A stretch of 9,666 bases of DNA from PCC-10605 sp964409355 (GCA_964409355.1 CAYPDC010000148.1:1-9666), one strand, 5' to 3'. Positions 1 to 6,610 are shown, numbered from the stretch's first letter. Notes: a model not told the origin generated them from the sequence alone. Numbers and translations are program-made.

Positions 1-2
1 AG

Positions 3-114
3 GGGGATGGGGTGATGAGGGGATAGGGTGATGAGGGGATAGGGTGATGAGGGGAAAGGGTGATGAGGGGATAGGGTGATGAGGGGATAGGGTGATGAGG
101 GGATAGGGTGATGA
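3..114 (+). repeat. G-rich 16-bp minisatellite, 7 copies
   Basis: Seven back-to-back copies of the unit GGGGATAGGGTGATGA fill exactly 112 bp. The first copy has one substitution (G at 9) and the fourth has one (A at 56); the others are identical. The array lies just downstream of the stop of the minus-strand Get3d gene and may continue beyond the window edge. The G runs are separated by 3-nt (ATA) and 6-nt (TGATGA) loops, which meets the usual G3+N1-7 pattern for a G-quadruplex on the plus strand. There are no unique spacers, so it is not a CRISPR array. Confidence 0.95.
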
Positions 115-135
115 CTTATTACTCCTTACTCATTC

Positions 136-1317
136 CTAATTATTAGCAAACTTGATTTTTAAATAATCATCCTCCATTTTCGCCCCAGAAGGACTCAAAG
201 CCGCTAAGGCTTGAGGTAAGACTAAATTACGGCGGTGATTGCCGATTCTCACGTTTAACTCATCCCCTGTTTTATTCAGTTTGATTTGTTGTTTGGGAAT
301 ACCGGGTAAATACAATTCAAGACTATAATTATTATTTTCTTGAACTACCCTAATGGTATTTTCTTGATAATAAACTTTACTCGGATCTTCGTTAATCTCA
401 TATAAAGTATCTTTTAGTCTTTCTAATGCTTGTAAACCGCACATTTCCTCTGAATACAATGGCACTTCCTTCACTGGTAAAGGATGGAAGTTGTCATAAA
501 TCTCTTGTTTATAGATGTTTTGATTTGCCTTCCATTTTTGGAAAAACGGATCTTCTACTTCTTCAGGAATGATACGATTAGCGATAACTAAGTCCGTAGA
601 AACATTGTACAAACTCAAGTAGGCATGAGCCCTGAGAGACTCCTTAATCACCATCTTTTCAGGATTTGTGACTAATCTAACGGAAGTTTGGCTATTGTCC
701 GTTAAAACCTTCTCTAAAGCCTCAATCTGTTGATAAAACTCATAAGGTGCATCCATGACTTCATTACTAGGTAAAGAAAAACCAGCAATGGGCTTGAAAA
801 TTGGCTCAAATAAAGGACGCAAAGCCGCCGACATACTTTGAAAAGGTTTATAAAATCTTCTCATATACCAACCACTGACTTCAGGAAGACTCAATAATCT
901 TAATGCTGTGCCTGTAGGTGCAGAATCGATGATTAAAACGTCAAAATCCCCCTCGTCATAGTGCCTTTTCATACGCACCAAACCGAAAATCTCATCCATA
1001 CCGGGTAGAATAGCTAATTCTTCCGCTTGTACTCCGTCTAAGCCTCTAGCCTGTAAAACTTCAGTAATATAGCGTTTAACGGCACCCCAATTACCCTCTA
1101 ATTCCATCAGTGCGTCCAATTCCGCCGCCCAGAGATTTTCCCGAATGGCTTTGGGTTCGTGTCCTAATTCGAGATCAAAGCTATCTGCAAGAGAATGGGC
1201 GGGATCTGTACTTAATACTAGGGTTCTGTGACCCATTTCGGCACATTTTAACCCCGTAGCAGCAGCAACGGATGTTTTTCCGACCCCGCCTTTACCTGTC
1301 ATTAAGATTACACGCAT
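136..1317 (-). CDS. Get3d-type (ArsA/GET3 family) ATPase with C-terminal HSP20-like domain
   Basis: A 393-residue P-loop ATPase of the ArsA/GET3 family. The deviant Walker A GKGGVGKTS is at residues 8-16, the switch I motif STDPAHSL at 36-43 and the switch II motif DSAPTGTALR at 131-140. A TNPEKMVIKES segment (217-227) matches the family's A-loop region. Residues about 314-392 form a beta-rich tail (YSLELYLPGI, LKIKF) like the alpha-crystallin/HSP20 domain attached to this family in cyanobacteria and plants. The metal-binding CxxC of eukaryotic GET3 is absent, and the only cysteines are C25 and C293, so arsenite transport is unlikely. The Get3d subtype, known from photosynthetic organisms, fits best; its client is inferred to be a hydrophobic or membrane protein. 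The start ATG places the P-loop at the normal distance. The gene stands alone, 134 bp downstream of rlmB, and its TAG stop lies in heptamer-like repeat sequence. Confidence 0.9.
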   Translation of the reverse strand: MRVILMTGKGGVGKTSVAAATGLKCAEMGHRTLVLSTDPAHSLADSFDLELGHEPKAIRENLWAAELDALMELEGNWGAVKRYITEVLQARGLDGVQAEELAILPGMDEIFGLVRMKRHYDEGDFDVLIIDSAPTGTALRLLSLPEVSGWYMRRFYKPFQSMSAALRPLFEPIFKPIAGFSLPSNEVMDAPYEFYQQIEALEKVLTDNSQTSVRLVTNPEKMVIKESLRAHAYLSLYNVSTDLVIANRIIPEEVEDPFFQKWKANQNIYKQEIYDNFHPLPVKEVPLYSEEMCGLQALERLKDTLYEINEDPSKVYYQENTIRVVQENNNYSLELYLPGIPKQQIKLNKTGDELNVRIGNHRRNLVLPQALAALSPSGAKMEDDYLKIKFANN

Positions 1318-1442
1318 ATTTTTTATTTTACTGATGATTAATTATTGCTCATTACAATATAACGTTTGGTTAGGAATAAGGGGGAAAGCAGGGGATTTTC
1401 ATTCTCAAATTTTCAGTTTGGATAGGGTAATGAGTAACGAGT

Positions 1443-1470
1443 TTTTAATTTTTAATTCTTAATTCTTAAT
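1443..1470. repeat. Heptamer repeat (TTTTAAT/TCTTAAT), 4 copies
   Basis: Two copies of TTTTAAT are followed directly by two copies of TCTTAAT. This resembles the short tandemly repeated repetitive (STRR) heptamers known from cyanobacterial genomes. The array runs through the end of rlmB: the TAA stop (1452-1454) and the codons for the last residues (RIKN) lie inside it. Confidence 0.85.
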
Positions 1471-2291
1471 TGACTGCGTATTTCATAGAGACAAATAGCG
1501 GAAGCTACCGAAGCGTTTAAACTGGGGGTTTTTCCGCTCATGGGTATGGAAATTAAAAAGTCACAGGCTTTAGCGGTGGAAGGACTTAAGCCCTTTTCTT
1601 CTGAGCCGATCACTAAGCCGATCGAGCCTTCAAATTTAGTTTCAGGTAAAGAATTACCCTCCATCATTGTGCCGTAAATCCAAAAACCTGCTTCTTGTAA
1701 AGATGCGATCGCCTGATTCAAATTCACCACTCTTGCCACGGGAAAATAAGCTAAAGCACCTGCCGCCACTTTCAGCACCGTGGAAGTAATGCCCACTGCT
1801 CTTCTCTGGGGTATGATTAACCCTTGCATAGAAAAGGCTTCCGCCGTGCGAATAATCGCTCCTAAATTATGGGGATCGTTAATGCCATCGGCGATGATAA
1901 TCACGGGGTTTTCTGTCTCACTTTTTGCTTGAGTAATCAAATCTGCTAACTCTATATATTCATAAGGCGCGATCGTCGCCACAATTCCCTGATGATTCGC
2001 CCTATTCGTTAATTGATCTAACCTTTTATTATCCACCACATCAATAACCGTACCATTTGCCTTAGCTTGAGGAATTAACGACTCAAAACGGGAATCATGA
2101 AGCAGTCGAGAATTGAGATAAAGACGGTTTAACTGTTGCCCATTTTCCAACGCCGCTAAAACAGGATAACAACCATAAATCAAATCAGGATTTAATTCAT
2201 TTTCATCAGTATTAGCATTTTCTGAAGGGGTAGAAACAGAAGATTTTGGTTTCAAAGGCAGATTTTTCTTTTTCGGTTTAAAATTCGACAT
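1452..2291 (-). CDS. rlmB: 23S rRNA 2'-O-ribose methyltransferase, TrmH/SpoU family (RlmB-like)
   Basis: A 279-residue SPOUT-class RNA methyltransferase. A basic, low-complexity N-terminus (1-35) precedes an L30e-like substrate-binding region that starts IYGCYPVLAAL (38-48). The three SpoU motifs follow: NDPHNLGAIIRTAEAF (138-153, with the conserved N138 and R148), IGSEEKGLSP (228-237) and SIPMSGKTPSLNASVA (248-263), which form the trefoil-knot S-adenosylmethionine site. The domain order matches RlmB, which methylates the ribose of a guanosine in the 23S rRNA peptidyl-transferase region (G2251 in E. coli). Other TrmH-family targets cannot be excluded from sequence alone. The gene is divergent from dnaK across a 332-bp spacer. 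No Shine-Dalgarno sequence is visible before the ATG. The C-terminal residues are encoded by heptamer repeats, so this end is probably variable between strains. Confidence 0.9.
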   Translation of the reverse strand: MSNFKPKKKNLPLKPKSSVSTPSENANTDENELNPDLIYGCYPVLAALENGQQLNRLYLNSRLLHDSRFESLIPQAKANGTVIDVVDNKRLDQLTNRANHQGIVATIAPYEYIELADLITQAKSETENPVIIIADGINDPHNLGAIIRTAEAFSMQGLIIPQRRAVGITSTVLKVAAGALAYFPVARVVNLNQAIASLQEAGFWIYGTMMEGNSLPETKFEGSIGLVIGSEEKGLSPSTAKACDFLISIPMSGKTPSLNASVASAICLYEIRSQLRIKN

Positions 2292-2302
2292 GACGGAAAA
2301 TC

Positions 2303-2330
2303 GAGTAATGAATAATGAGTTAGGAGTTAG
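2303..2330. repeat. Heptamer repeat (GAGTAAT/GAGTTAG), 4 copies
   Basis: Four consecutive 7-bp units, GAGTAAT, GAATAAT, GAGTTAG and GAGTTAG, begin 12 bp upstream of the rlmB start. They are the same STRR-like family as the array after dnaK. A short palindrome follows directly (AGGGCT-TT-AGCCCT, 2329-2342). Confidence 0.8.
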
Positions 2331-2347
2331 GGCTTTAGCCCTTAAAA

Positions 2348-2379
2348 TGTCGATTATGGGACTTCTCCAATAATCGACA
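2348..2379. promoter_or_regulatory. Strong inverted repeat in the rlmB-dnaK spacer
   Basis: Arms TGTCGATTAT (2348-2357) and ATAATCGACA (2370-2379) are a perfect 10-bp inverted repeat. The 12-nt centre can extend the stem after one mismatch (GGA/TCC) and leaves a CTTC tetraloop. It lies 57 bp upstream of rlmB and 245 bp upstream of dnaK. No T-run follows on either strand, so it is not an ordinary terminator. An operator or a leader hairpin are both possible; the dyad is observed, its function is inferred. Confidence 0.55.
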
Positions 2380-2572
2380 CGAGGATCTTCAATGGAGTCA
2401 AAATATTGATCTTTCGTAACCCAATAACGGCTATATCTACATAAATAAGATCTCGTTTAACTGAGAAATAGGTACGGAAAACTACACTACCTTAAATTAG
2501 CCACTTTCCTTCAATATAGAGAAAGAAATAAGCAATTGAGTAAATTTATCCTGTTTTTATTCAAAATCTTAG

Positions 2573-2603
2573 TTGTTTGCATATATAAAAATTCAATTAT
2601 AGT
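2573..2603 (+). promoter_or_regulatory. Possible dnaK promoter boxes
   Basis: TTGTTT (2573-2578) and TATAGT (2598-2603) resemble -35 and -10 boxes, but the 19-bp spacer is longer than usual and the leader would be only about 14 nt. A second -10-like TATAAA lies at 2584-2589. The region is AT-rich, so such matches arise easily by chance. The true heat-shock promoter may lie further upstream. Confidence 0.25.
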
Positions 2604-2608
2604 AGAAA

Positions 2609-2614
2609 AAGGAG
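2609..2614 (+). promoter_or_regulatory. Ribosome binding site of dnaK
   Basis: AAGGAG sits 9 nt before the dnaK ATG and fixes the start codon. It is the clearest Shine-Dalgarno sequence of any annotated gene in the window; the other starts show weak or no matches. Confidence 0.85.
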
Positions 2615-2623
2615 TTATTATTT

Positions 2624-4531
2624 ATGGGAAAAGTTGTAGGTATAGATTTAGGAACGACTAACTCTTGTGTAGCAGTAATGGAAGGGGGTAAACCCGTTGT
2701 TATTGCTAATGCTGAAGGTTTTAGAACCACTCCCTCTGTGGTTGCCTATGCCAAAAACGGCGATCGCCTCGTAGGTCAAATTGCCAAACGTCAAGGGGTA
2801 ATGAACCCTGAAAACACCTTCTATTCCGTCAAACGTTTCATTGGTAGAAGACAAGATGAAGTAGCCAACGAAACCACAGAAGTATCTTATAAAGTATTAA
2901 ATGTTAACGGTAACGTGAAGTTGGATTGTCCCTCGCAAGGTAAACAATTCGCTCCCGAAGAAATTTCCGCCCAAGTCTTACGCAAATTAATCGAAGATGC
3001 GAGTAAATATTTAGGCGAACCCGTCAAAGAGGCTGTAATCACCGTTCCTGCTTATTTTAACGACTCTCAACGTCAAGCCACCAAAGACGCAGGTAAAATT
3101 GCAGGTATCGAAGTAAAACGTATCATCAACGAACCCACCGCCGCTTCTCTTGCCTATGGTTTAGACAAGAAAAGCAATGAAACCATCTTAGTATTTGACT
3201 TAGGGGGCGGTACTTTTGACGTATCTGTTTTAGAAGTTGGTGACGGAGTATTTGAAGTTTTAGCAACCTCTGGAGATACCCACTTAGGCGGTGACGACTT
3301 CGACAAAAAAATCGTTGACTTCCTCGCAGAAGACTTCAAAGCCAAAGAAGGCATTGATTTACGCAAAGATAAACAGGCTTTACAACGTTTAACCGAAGCG
3401 GCAGAAAAAGCAAAAATCGAACTTTCTAGCGTCACTCAAGCGGATATTAACTTACCCTTCATCACCGCTACCCAAGAAGGACCTAAACACTTAGAATTAA
3501 ACTTAACTAGGGCAAAATTTGAGGAATTATGTTCTGATTTAATCGATCGCTGTGCAGTGCCTGTGCAAAATGCCCTCAAAGATGCGAAATTAAGTGCCAG
3601 TGACATCGATGAAGTAGTATTAGTCGGTGGTTCAACCCGTATTCCTGCGATACAAGAAGTAGTTAAAAAAGTCTTAGGAAAAGAGCCGAATCAAACCGTT
3701 AACCCTGATGAAGTGGTAGCAGTAGGTGCGGCTATTCAAGGCGGTGTTTTAGCGGGGGAAGTCAAAGACATCCTTTTATTAGACGTAACTCCCTTATCTT
3801 TAGGGGTAGAAACCCTCGGCGGTGTAATGACCAAAATTATCCCCAGAAACACTACCATTCCCACCAAAAAATCTGAAACCTTCTCCACTGCGGTTGATGG
3901 TCAAACTAATGTCGAGATTCATGTATTACAAGGTGAGCGTGAATTTTCCAAAGATAACAAGAGTTTGGGTACTTTCCGCTTAGACGGTATTCCTCCTGCA
4001 CCCCGTGGCATTCCCCAAATTGAAGTTACCTTCGACATCGATGCTAACGGTATCTTAAACGTAACCGCAAAAGACAAAGGTACTGGTAAAGAACAATCTA
4101 TCAGTATTACGGGGGCTTCTACTTTGCCTGACACAGAGGTCGATCGCATGGTGAAAGAAGCGGAAGCCAATGCGGCGGCAGATAAAGAAAGACGGGAAAA
4201 AATCGAGCGGAAAAACCAAGCTGATTCTTTAGTCTATCAAGCAGAAAAACAACTCACTGAATTAGGGGATAAAGTCTCTGGAGATGATAAAGCCAAAGCC
4301 GAAGGCTTAATCAAAGACTTAAAAGAAGCGGTGGCACAGGAAGACGATGAGAAAATAAAAACTGTTATGCCTGAGTTACAACAAGCCCTTTATAGCATTG
4401 GTACGAATGTCTATCAACAGGCTGGAAGTGCTACTCCCGGTGCGGATGCTACTGGTGGCAGTGCATCTGACTCAGATAATAACGATGGTGGCGATGACGT
4501 TATCGATGCGGAGTTTTCTGAAACTAAATAA
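2624..4531 (+). CDS. dnaK: Hsp70 chaperone DnaK (cyanobacterial DnaK2 type)
   Basis: A complete 635-residue Hsp70. The ATPase domain (about 1-380) begins GIDLGTTNSCVAV and contains phosphate-binding FDLGGGTFDVS (191-201) and the adenosine-site VGGSTRIPA (334-342). The interdomain linker is DILLLDV (382-388). A beta-sandwich substrate-binding domain and a helical lid follow, then a Gly/Ala/Ser/Asp-rich tail ending DDVIDAEFSETK. The N-terminus and this ending match cyanobacterial DnaK2, the main stress-induced, generally essential cytosolic paralogue. It uses ATP to bind and release unfolded polypeptides with DnaJ and GrpE, neither of which is in this window. A strong ribosome binding site precedes it and an intrinsic terminator follows, so it is likely monocistronic. 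It is divergent from rlmB. No CIRCE operator is seen, so control by HrcA is unsupported here. Nothing is truncated. Confidence 0.98.
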   Translation: MGKVVGIDLGTTNSCVAVMEGGKPVVIANAEGFRTTPSVVAYAKNGDRLVGQIAKRQGVMNPENTFYSVKRFIGRRQDEVANETTEVSYKVLNVNGNVKLDCPSQGKQFAPEEISAQVLRKLIEDASKYLGEPVKEAVITVPAYFNDSQRQATKDAGKIAGIEVKRIINEPTAASLAYGLDKKSNETILVFDLGGGTFDVSVLEVGDGVFEVLATSGDTHLGGDDFDKKIVDFLAEDFKAKEGIDLRKDKQALQRLTEAAEKAKIELSSVTQADINLPFITATQEGPKHLELNLTRAKFEELCSDLIDRCAVPVQNALKDAKLSASDIDEVVLVGGSTRIPAIQEVVKKVLGKEPNQTVNPDEVVAVGAAIQGGVLAGEVKDILLLDVTPLSLGVETLGGVMTKIIPRNTTIPTKKSETFSTAVDGQTNVEIHVLQGEREFSKDNKSLGTFRLDGIPPAPRGIPQIEVTFDIDANGILNVTAKDKGTGKEQSISITGASTLPDTEVDRMVKEAEANAAADKERREKIERKNQADSLVYQAEKQLTELGDKVSGDDKAKAEGLIKDLKEAVAQEDDEKIKTVMPELQQALYSIGTNVYQQAGSATPGADATGGSASDSDNNDGGDDVIDAEFSETK

Positions 4532-4535
4532 ACCA

Positions 4536-4556
4536 GAGTTAGGAGTTAGGAGTTAA
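4536..4556. repeat. Heptamer repeat (GAGTTAG), 3 copies
   Basis: Two exact copies of GAGTTAG and one ending GAGTTAA lie 4 bp after the dnaK stop. The unit is identical to the one upstream of rlmB at 2317-2330. Confidence 0.8.
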
Positions 4557-4577
4557 ATTTTATTAATATAAATTTGT

Positions 4578-4610
4578 AAGGGTTGAATATTATTCAACCC
4601 TTAATTTTTT
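4578..4610 (+). terminator. Intrinsic terminator of dnaK
   Basis: Arms AAGGGTTGAAT (4578-4588) and ATTCAACCCTT (4592-4602) form a perfect 11-bp stem with a 3-nt loop, followed by AATTTTTT (4603-4610). It starts 46 bp after the dnaK stop, in the right orientation for a rho-independent terminator. The stem is symmetric and A-rich on its left side, so it may also act weakly on the convergent ctpA transcript. Confidence 0.9.
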
Positions 4611-4619
4611 CCACTAGAC

Positions 4620-4702
4620 TTCTCCCACAATTATGATTTCTGCACCGTAATTCTGGCTTCTAGCCCGATTTATGGAGATGTCTCCCAATCATTGTGGGAG
4701 AA
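4620..4702. repeat. Nested inverted repeats over the ctpA 3' end
   Basis: A perfect 12-bp inverted repeat, TTCTCCCACAAT (4620-4631) and ATTGTGGGAGAA (4691-4702), encloses a small hairpin GGCT-TCT-AGCC (4655-4665). It also competes with a second stem, TCTCCCA (4681-4687) with TGGGAGA (4695-4701). The right arm can therefore pair with either of two partners. The ctpA stop (4660-4662) and its last 14 codons lie inside. It may serve as the ctpA terminator or be an inserted palindromic element. Confidence 0.6.
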
Positions 4703-5916
4703 TTTTTACCATCATTTAAGAATGCGATCGCAGCTTGATATTGAAGATCTTTTTCTGTACCGATTTCAAAATAACTGATAGGATCTTGGGGGACTTCTAA
4801 ATTAGGACTAATCCCCTTTTTGTTAATATCCTTATGATTGGGAGTTTCATATTTAGCAACGGTAATAGCAATACCTGCACCATCTGGCAATTCAAACAAA
4901 GACTGAATTAAACCCTTGCCAAAGGTTTTTTCCCCAATCAAAGTTGCCCGTTGATTATCTTGCAACGCTCCTGCTAAAATTTCACTGGCACTAGCTGAAC
5001 CTTGATTAACTAAAACCACTAAAGGGGCATTCGTTATTTGATTACCAGTAGCATCATAACTACCAAAAACTCCTTGACGATTAACAGTATAAACGATTGT
5101 GCTAGGAGGAAGCCAAAGACGGGCAATTTCAATTCCTGCTTGTAGTAATCCTCCCGGATTATTTCTTAAGTCTAGGATATAGGCTTTTGCTCCTTCTTTG
5201 TCTAATTTTGCCAATTCGTATGCTAAATCTCGACTCGCATTGCCACTAAATTGATTCAGCCGTAAATAACCCACCGGATAATCGGGATTGCTACTATCTA
5301 AACGGGCAGTAACAGAACTTAAGGAGAGGCGATCGCGCTTTAATTGATATTCTTTAATTGTACCGTCTTTTTTACTTTTGATTTCCAGAGTTACTAAAGT
5401 ACCAATTTGACCTCTAATTTTATTGGCGGCTTGATCTAAAGTCAAGGTTTGAGTATCAATACCATCAATGGTTAAAATTTGATCCCTCGGTTGAATTCCC
5501 GCCGACTCCGCAGGGGAATTAGGTAAAGGAGTAACTACTTCTAACTGCTTATCTTCCGCATTGATACTAATTTGTAAGCCAATGCCTGATAATTCTCCAG
5601 AGGTGGTAATTTGGAGATTTTGATATTGTCGAGGAGGCAAAAAGCGAGTATAAGGATCATCTAAAGTCGCTAACATTTCGCCAATAGCTTGATAGGCTTC
5701 TTCTTTGTTATGTAAAGTTCTTTTCAAGAATTGTTGTCTAACAAACCACCAATTTTGATTATTAAAAGAATCATCCACATAAGCCTCATTGACTAAACGC
5801 CAAGACTGAAGCAATAATTTTTCTTCTTCTGTGTAAGCGTTAGCAACTTCAGGATTGAATAAGAAAGTTGAAAAGAAAAGTGCGATCGCTAATAAAAGAT
5901 AAGAGATTTTTTTCAT
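4660..5916 (-). CDS. ctpA: C-terminal processing protease CtpA (S41 family)
   Basis: A 418-residue exported serine protease. The ATG at 5916 is chosen over an in-frame GTG at 5958 because it starts a classic signal peptide: MKK, a hydrophobic core (about 5-20) and an ANA cleavage site (25-27). A PDZ domain (about 105-185) binds the substrate C-terminus. The catalytic core contains GYLRLNQF (216-223), LDLRNNPGG (248-256) and the Ser-Lys dyad: S309 in GSASASE and K334 in TFGKG, with the 25-residue spacing found in characterised CtpA/D1 proteases. The family removes the C-terminal extension of precursor D1 in the thylakoid lumen, which permits photosystem II oxygen-evolving cluster assembly. CtpB or CtpC paralogues are alternatives that only a phylogeny would separate. 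The last 15-18 residues look like an unrelated tail read from palindromic DNA. The gene is convergent with dnaK. The upstream region holds an inverted-arm repeat element and a weak TATACT box (5991-5996). Confidence 0.92.
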   Translation of the reverse strand: MKKISYLLLAIALFFSTFLFNPEVANAYTEEEKLLLQSWRLVNEAYVDDSFNNQNWWFVRQQFLKRTLHNKEEAYQAIGEMLATLDDPYTRFLPPRQYQNLQITTSGELSGIGLQISINAEDKQLEVVTPLPNSPAESAGIQPRDQILTIDGIDTQTLTLDQAANKIRGQIGTLVTLEIKSKKDGTIKEYQLKRDRLSLSSVTARLDSSNPDYPVGYLRLNQFSGNASRDLAYELAKLDKEGAKAYILDLRNNPGGLLQAGIEIARLWLPPSTIVYTVNRQGVFGSYDATGNQITNAPLVVLVNQGSASASEILAGALQDNQRATLIGEKTFGKGLIQSLFELPDGAGIAITVAKYETPNHKDINKKGISPNLEVPQDPISYFEIGTEKDLQYQAAIAFLNDGKNSPTMIGRHLHKSG

Positions 5917-6303
5917 ACTGCTTAACAGAAAATTAAGATCAATCTTCCCATTGTACACTGTTATTTAACCTCAGTTCGATGTAAGAATATAGTATAAAGG
6001 CAGGTTTCAGGCATCAGGCGGTGCATTGAGCGTAGTCGAAATGTAGCAGGTTTGGCGGTTTTTTTTCTGAAGATTAAATATTTAATATCCCGAATTGAAC
6101 ATCATAAAATCGATTTAGATATATTTTTTATAAATTCTTGAACCTAATACCTGACACACTTCGGCTACGCTCAGTGCATCGCCTGACACCCGATACCTTT
6201 ACATCACCTAAAATTTTATACCGAACTCAGGTTTATTTAGGGAAATTTCCCATAAGTGAGTGGGGAAAATTAATTGTGGGATTTGATTTATTTGATGAGA
6301 TTG
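5917..6303. other. Intergenic region upstream of ctpA
   Basis: No credible gene is seen in this 387-bp stretch. A plus-strand reading frame at 6138-6410 merely translates the repeat arm and the antisense of the small coiled-coil gene. The region contains a possible ctpA -10 box (TATACT on the minus strand, 5991-5996), the inverted-arm repeat element (5996-6200), a perfect AT palindrome ATTAAATATTTAAT (6073-6086) and a perfect palindrome GGGAAATTTCCC (6240-6251) 52 bp beyond the stop of the first coiled-coil gene. Confidence 0.75.
5996..6200. mobile_element. Inverted-arm (MITE-like) repeat element
   Basis: The arm at 6015-6040 and the arm at 6160-6185 match as an inverted repeat at 23 of 26 positions. 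Weaker similarity continues outward to AAAGG (5996-6000) and CCTTT (6196-6200), with a 4-bp indel, and inward to CAGGTTT/GAACCT. The core, TGAGCGTAG(T/C)CGAA, resembles a short hairpin repeat that is dispersed in many bacterial genomes, including cyanobacteria (recognised from memory). No target-site duplication is evident. It could be one non-autonomous element with terminal inverted repeats, or two single repeats that landed in opposite orientation. The middle is AT-rich and non-coding. Confidence 0.5.
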
Positions 6304-6573
6304 CTAGTCTTGATTCTCTCCGAATAAATGATCTAGTATTCTTTTATTTTCTGTTTGTAAACCTTTTATTTCTGATTGCATTGCCTTCATTACCTGAATA
6401 CTCTCCCTAAACATTTCACTCAGAGAAGCCATTTGAATAGTTAATCTATCAATTTGTTGACTATTACGCTCTGTTAACGTCTTTAATTCCTGAATATCGG
6501 ATTGATTGTTAACGCTCATCTTAGCACAGGTTTCTAAGAGGATTTCTACTCTTTTTAATCTTTCTTCAGACAT
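6304..6573 (-). CDS. Small coiled-coil protein, shorter tandem copy
   Basis: An 89-residue protein of unknown function. It starts MSEERLKRVEILLETCAKMS, has no membrane segment or signal peptide, and is rich in Glu, Gln, Asn and Arg. Heptad-like spacing of hydrophobic residues (ERNSQQI at 35-41, DRLTIQM at 42-48, then MASLSEMF, MKAMQSEIKGLQ) predicts a long alpha-helical coiled coil, probably oligomeric. Small proteins of this general design, with an SEERL-RIE-like start and a coiled coil, are common and uncharacterised in cyanobacteria. It lacks the two extra heptads of its upstream twin and differs by T32 in place of A32. No Shine-Dalgarno sequence is visible. It lies 37 bp downstream of the twin on the same strand and may be co-transcribed. 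It could also be a duplicate without a function of its own. Confidence 0.7.
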   Translation of the reverse strand: MSEERLKRVEILLETCAKMSVNNQSDIQELKTLTERNSQQIDRLTIQMASLSEMFRESIQVMKAMQSEIKGLQTENKRILDHLFGENQD

Positions 6574-6610
6574 AATATATCAGTGGGATTTGATTTATTT
6601 GATGAGATTG

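Larger units (their letters stand above)
2292..2623. other. Divergent intergenic region between rlmB and dnaK
   Basis: This 332-bp spacer holds no convincing gene. From the rlmB side it contains a heptamer array (2303-2330), a small hairpin AGGGCTTTAGCCCT (2329-2342) and a strong inverted repeat (2348-2379). About 230 bp of AT-rich leader with weak promoter-like boxes follows, and then the dnaK ribosome binding site. No CIRCE element (TTAGCACTC-N9-GAGTGCTAA), the HrcA operator, was seen. Confidence 0.8.

Noticed and set aside
3..114. CRISPR array
   Set aside because: Units are directly adjacent 16-mers with no unique spacers and no cas genes are present.
136..1317. Arsenite efflux pump ATPase ArsA
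   Set aside because: There is only one ATPase domain, no arsenite-binding cysteine cluster, a fused HSP20-like tail, and no ars operon around it.
2292..2623. CIRCE/HrcA operator before dnaK
   Set aside because: No TTAGCACTC-N9-GAGTGCTAA-like dyad is present; the dyad at 2348-2379 has an unrelated sequence.
2648..4170. Minus-strand ORFs of 68, 93 and 83 codons inside dnaK
   Set aside because: All are antisense shadows of the well-conserved dnaK coding frame.
5917..5958. Upstream GTG start for ctpA adding 14 residues
   Set aside because: It would put polar residues before a complete signal peptide that begins MKK at 5916.
6240..6251. GGGAAATTTCCC as a terminator for the coiled-coil genes
   Set aside because: It is a short perfect palindrome with no loop and no T-run on the relevant strand.
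6138..6410. 90-codon plus-strand ORF
   Set aside because: It translates the inverted-repeat arm and then the antisense of the shorter coiled-coil gene, with no ribosome binding site and no independent coding signal.
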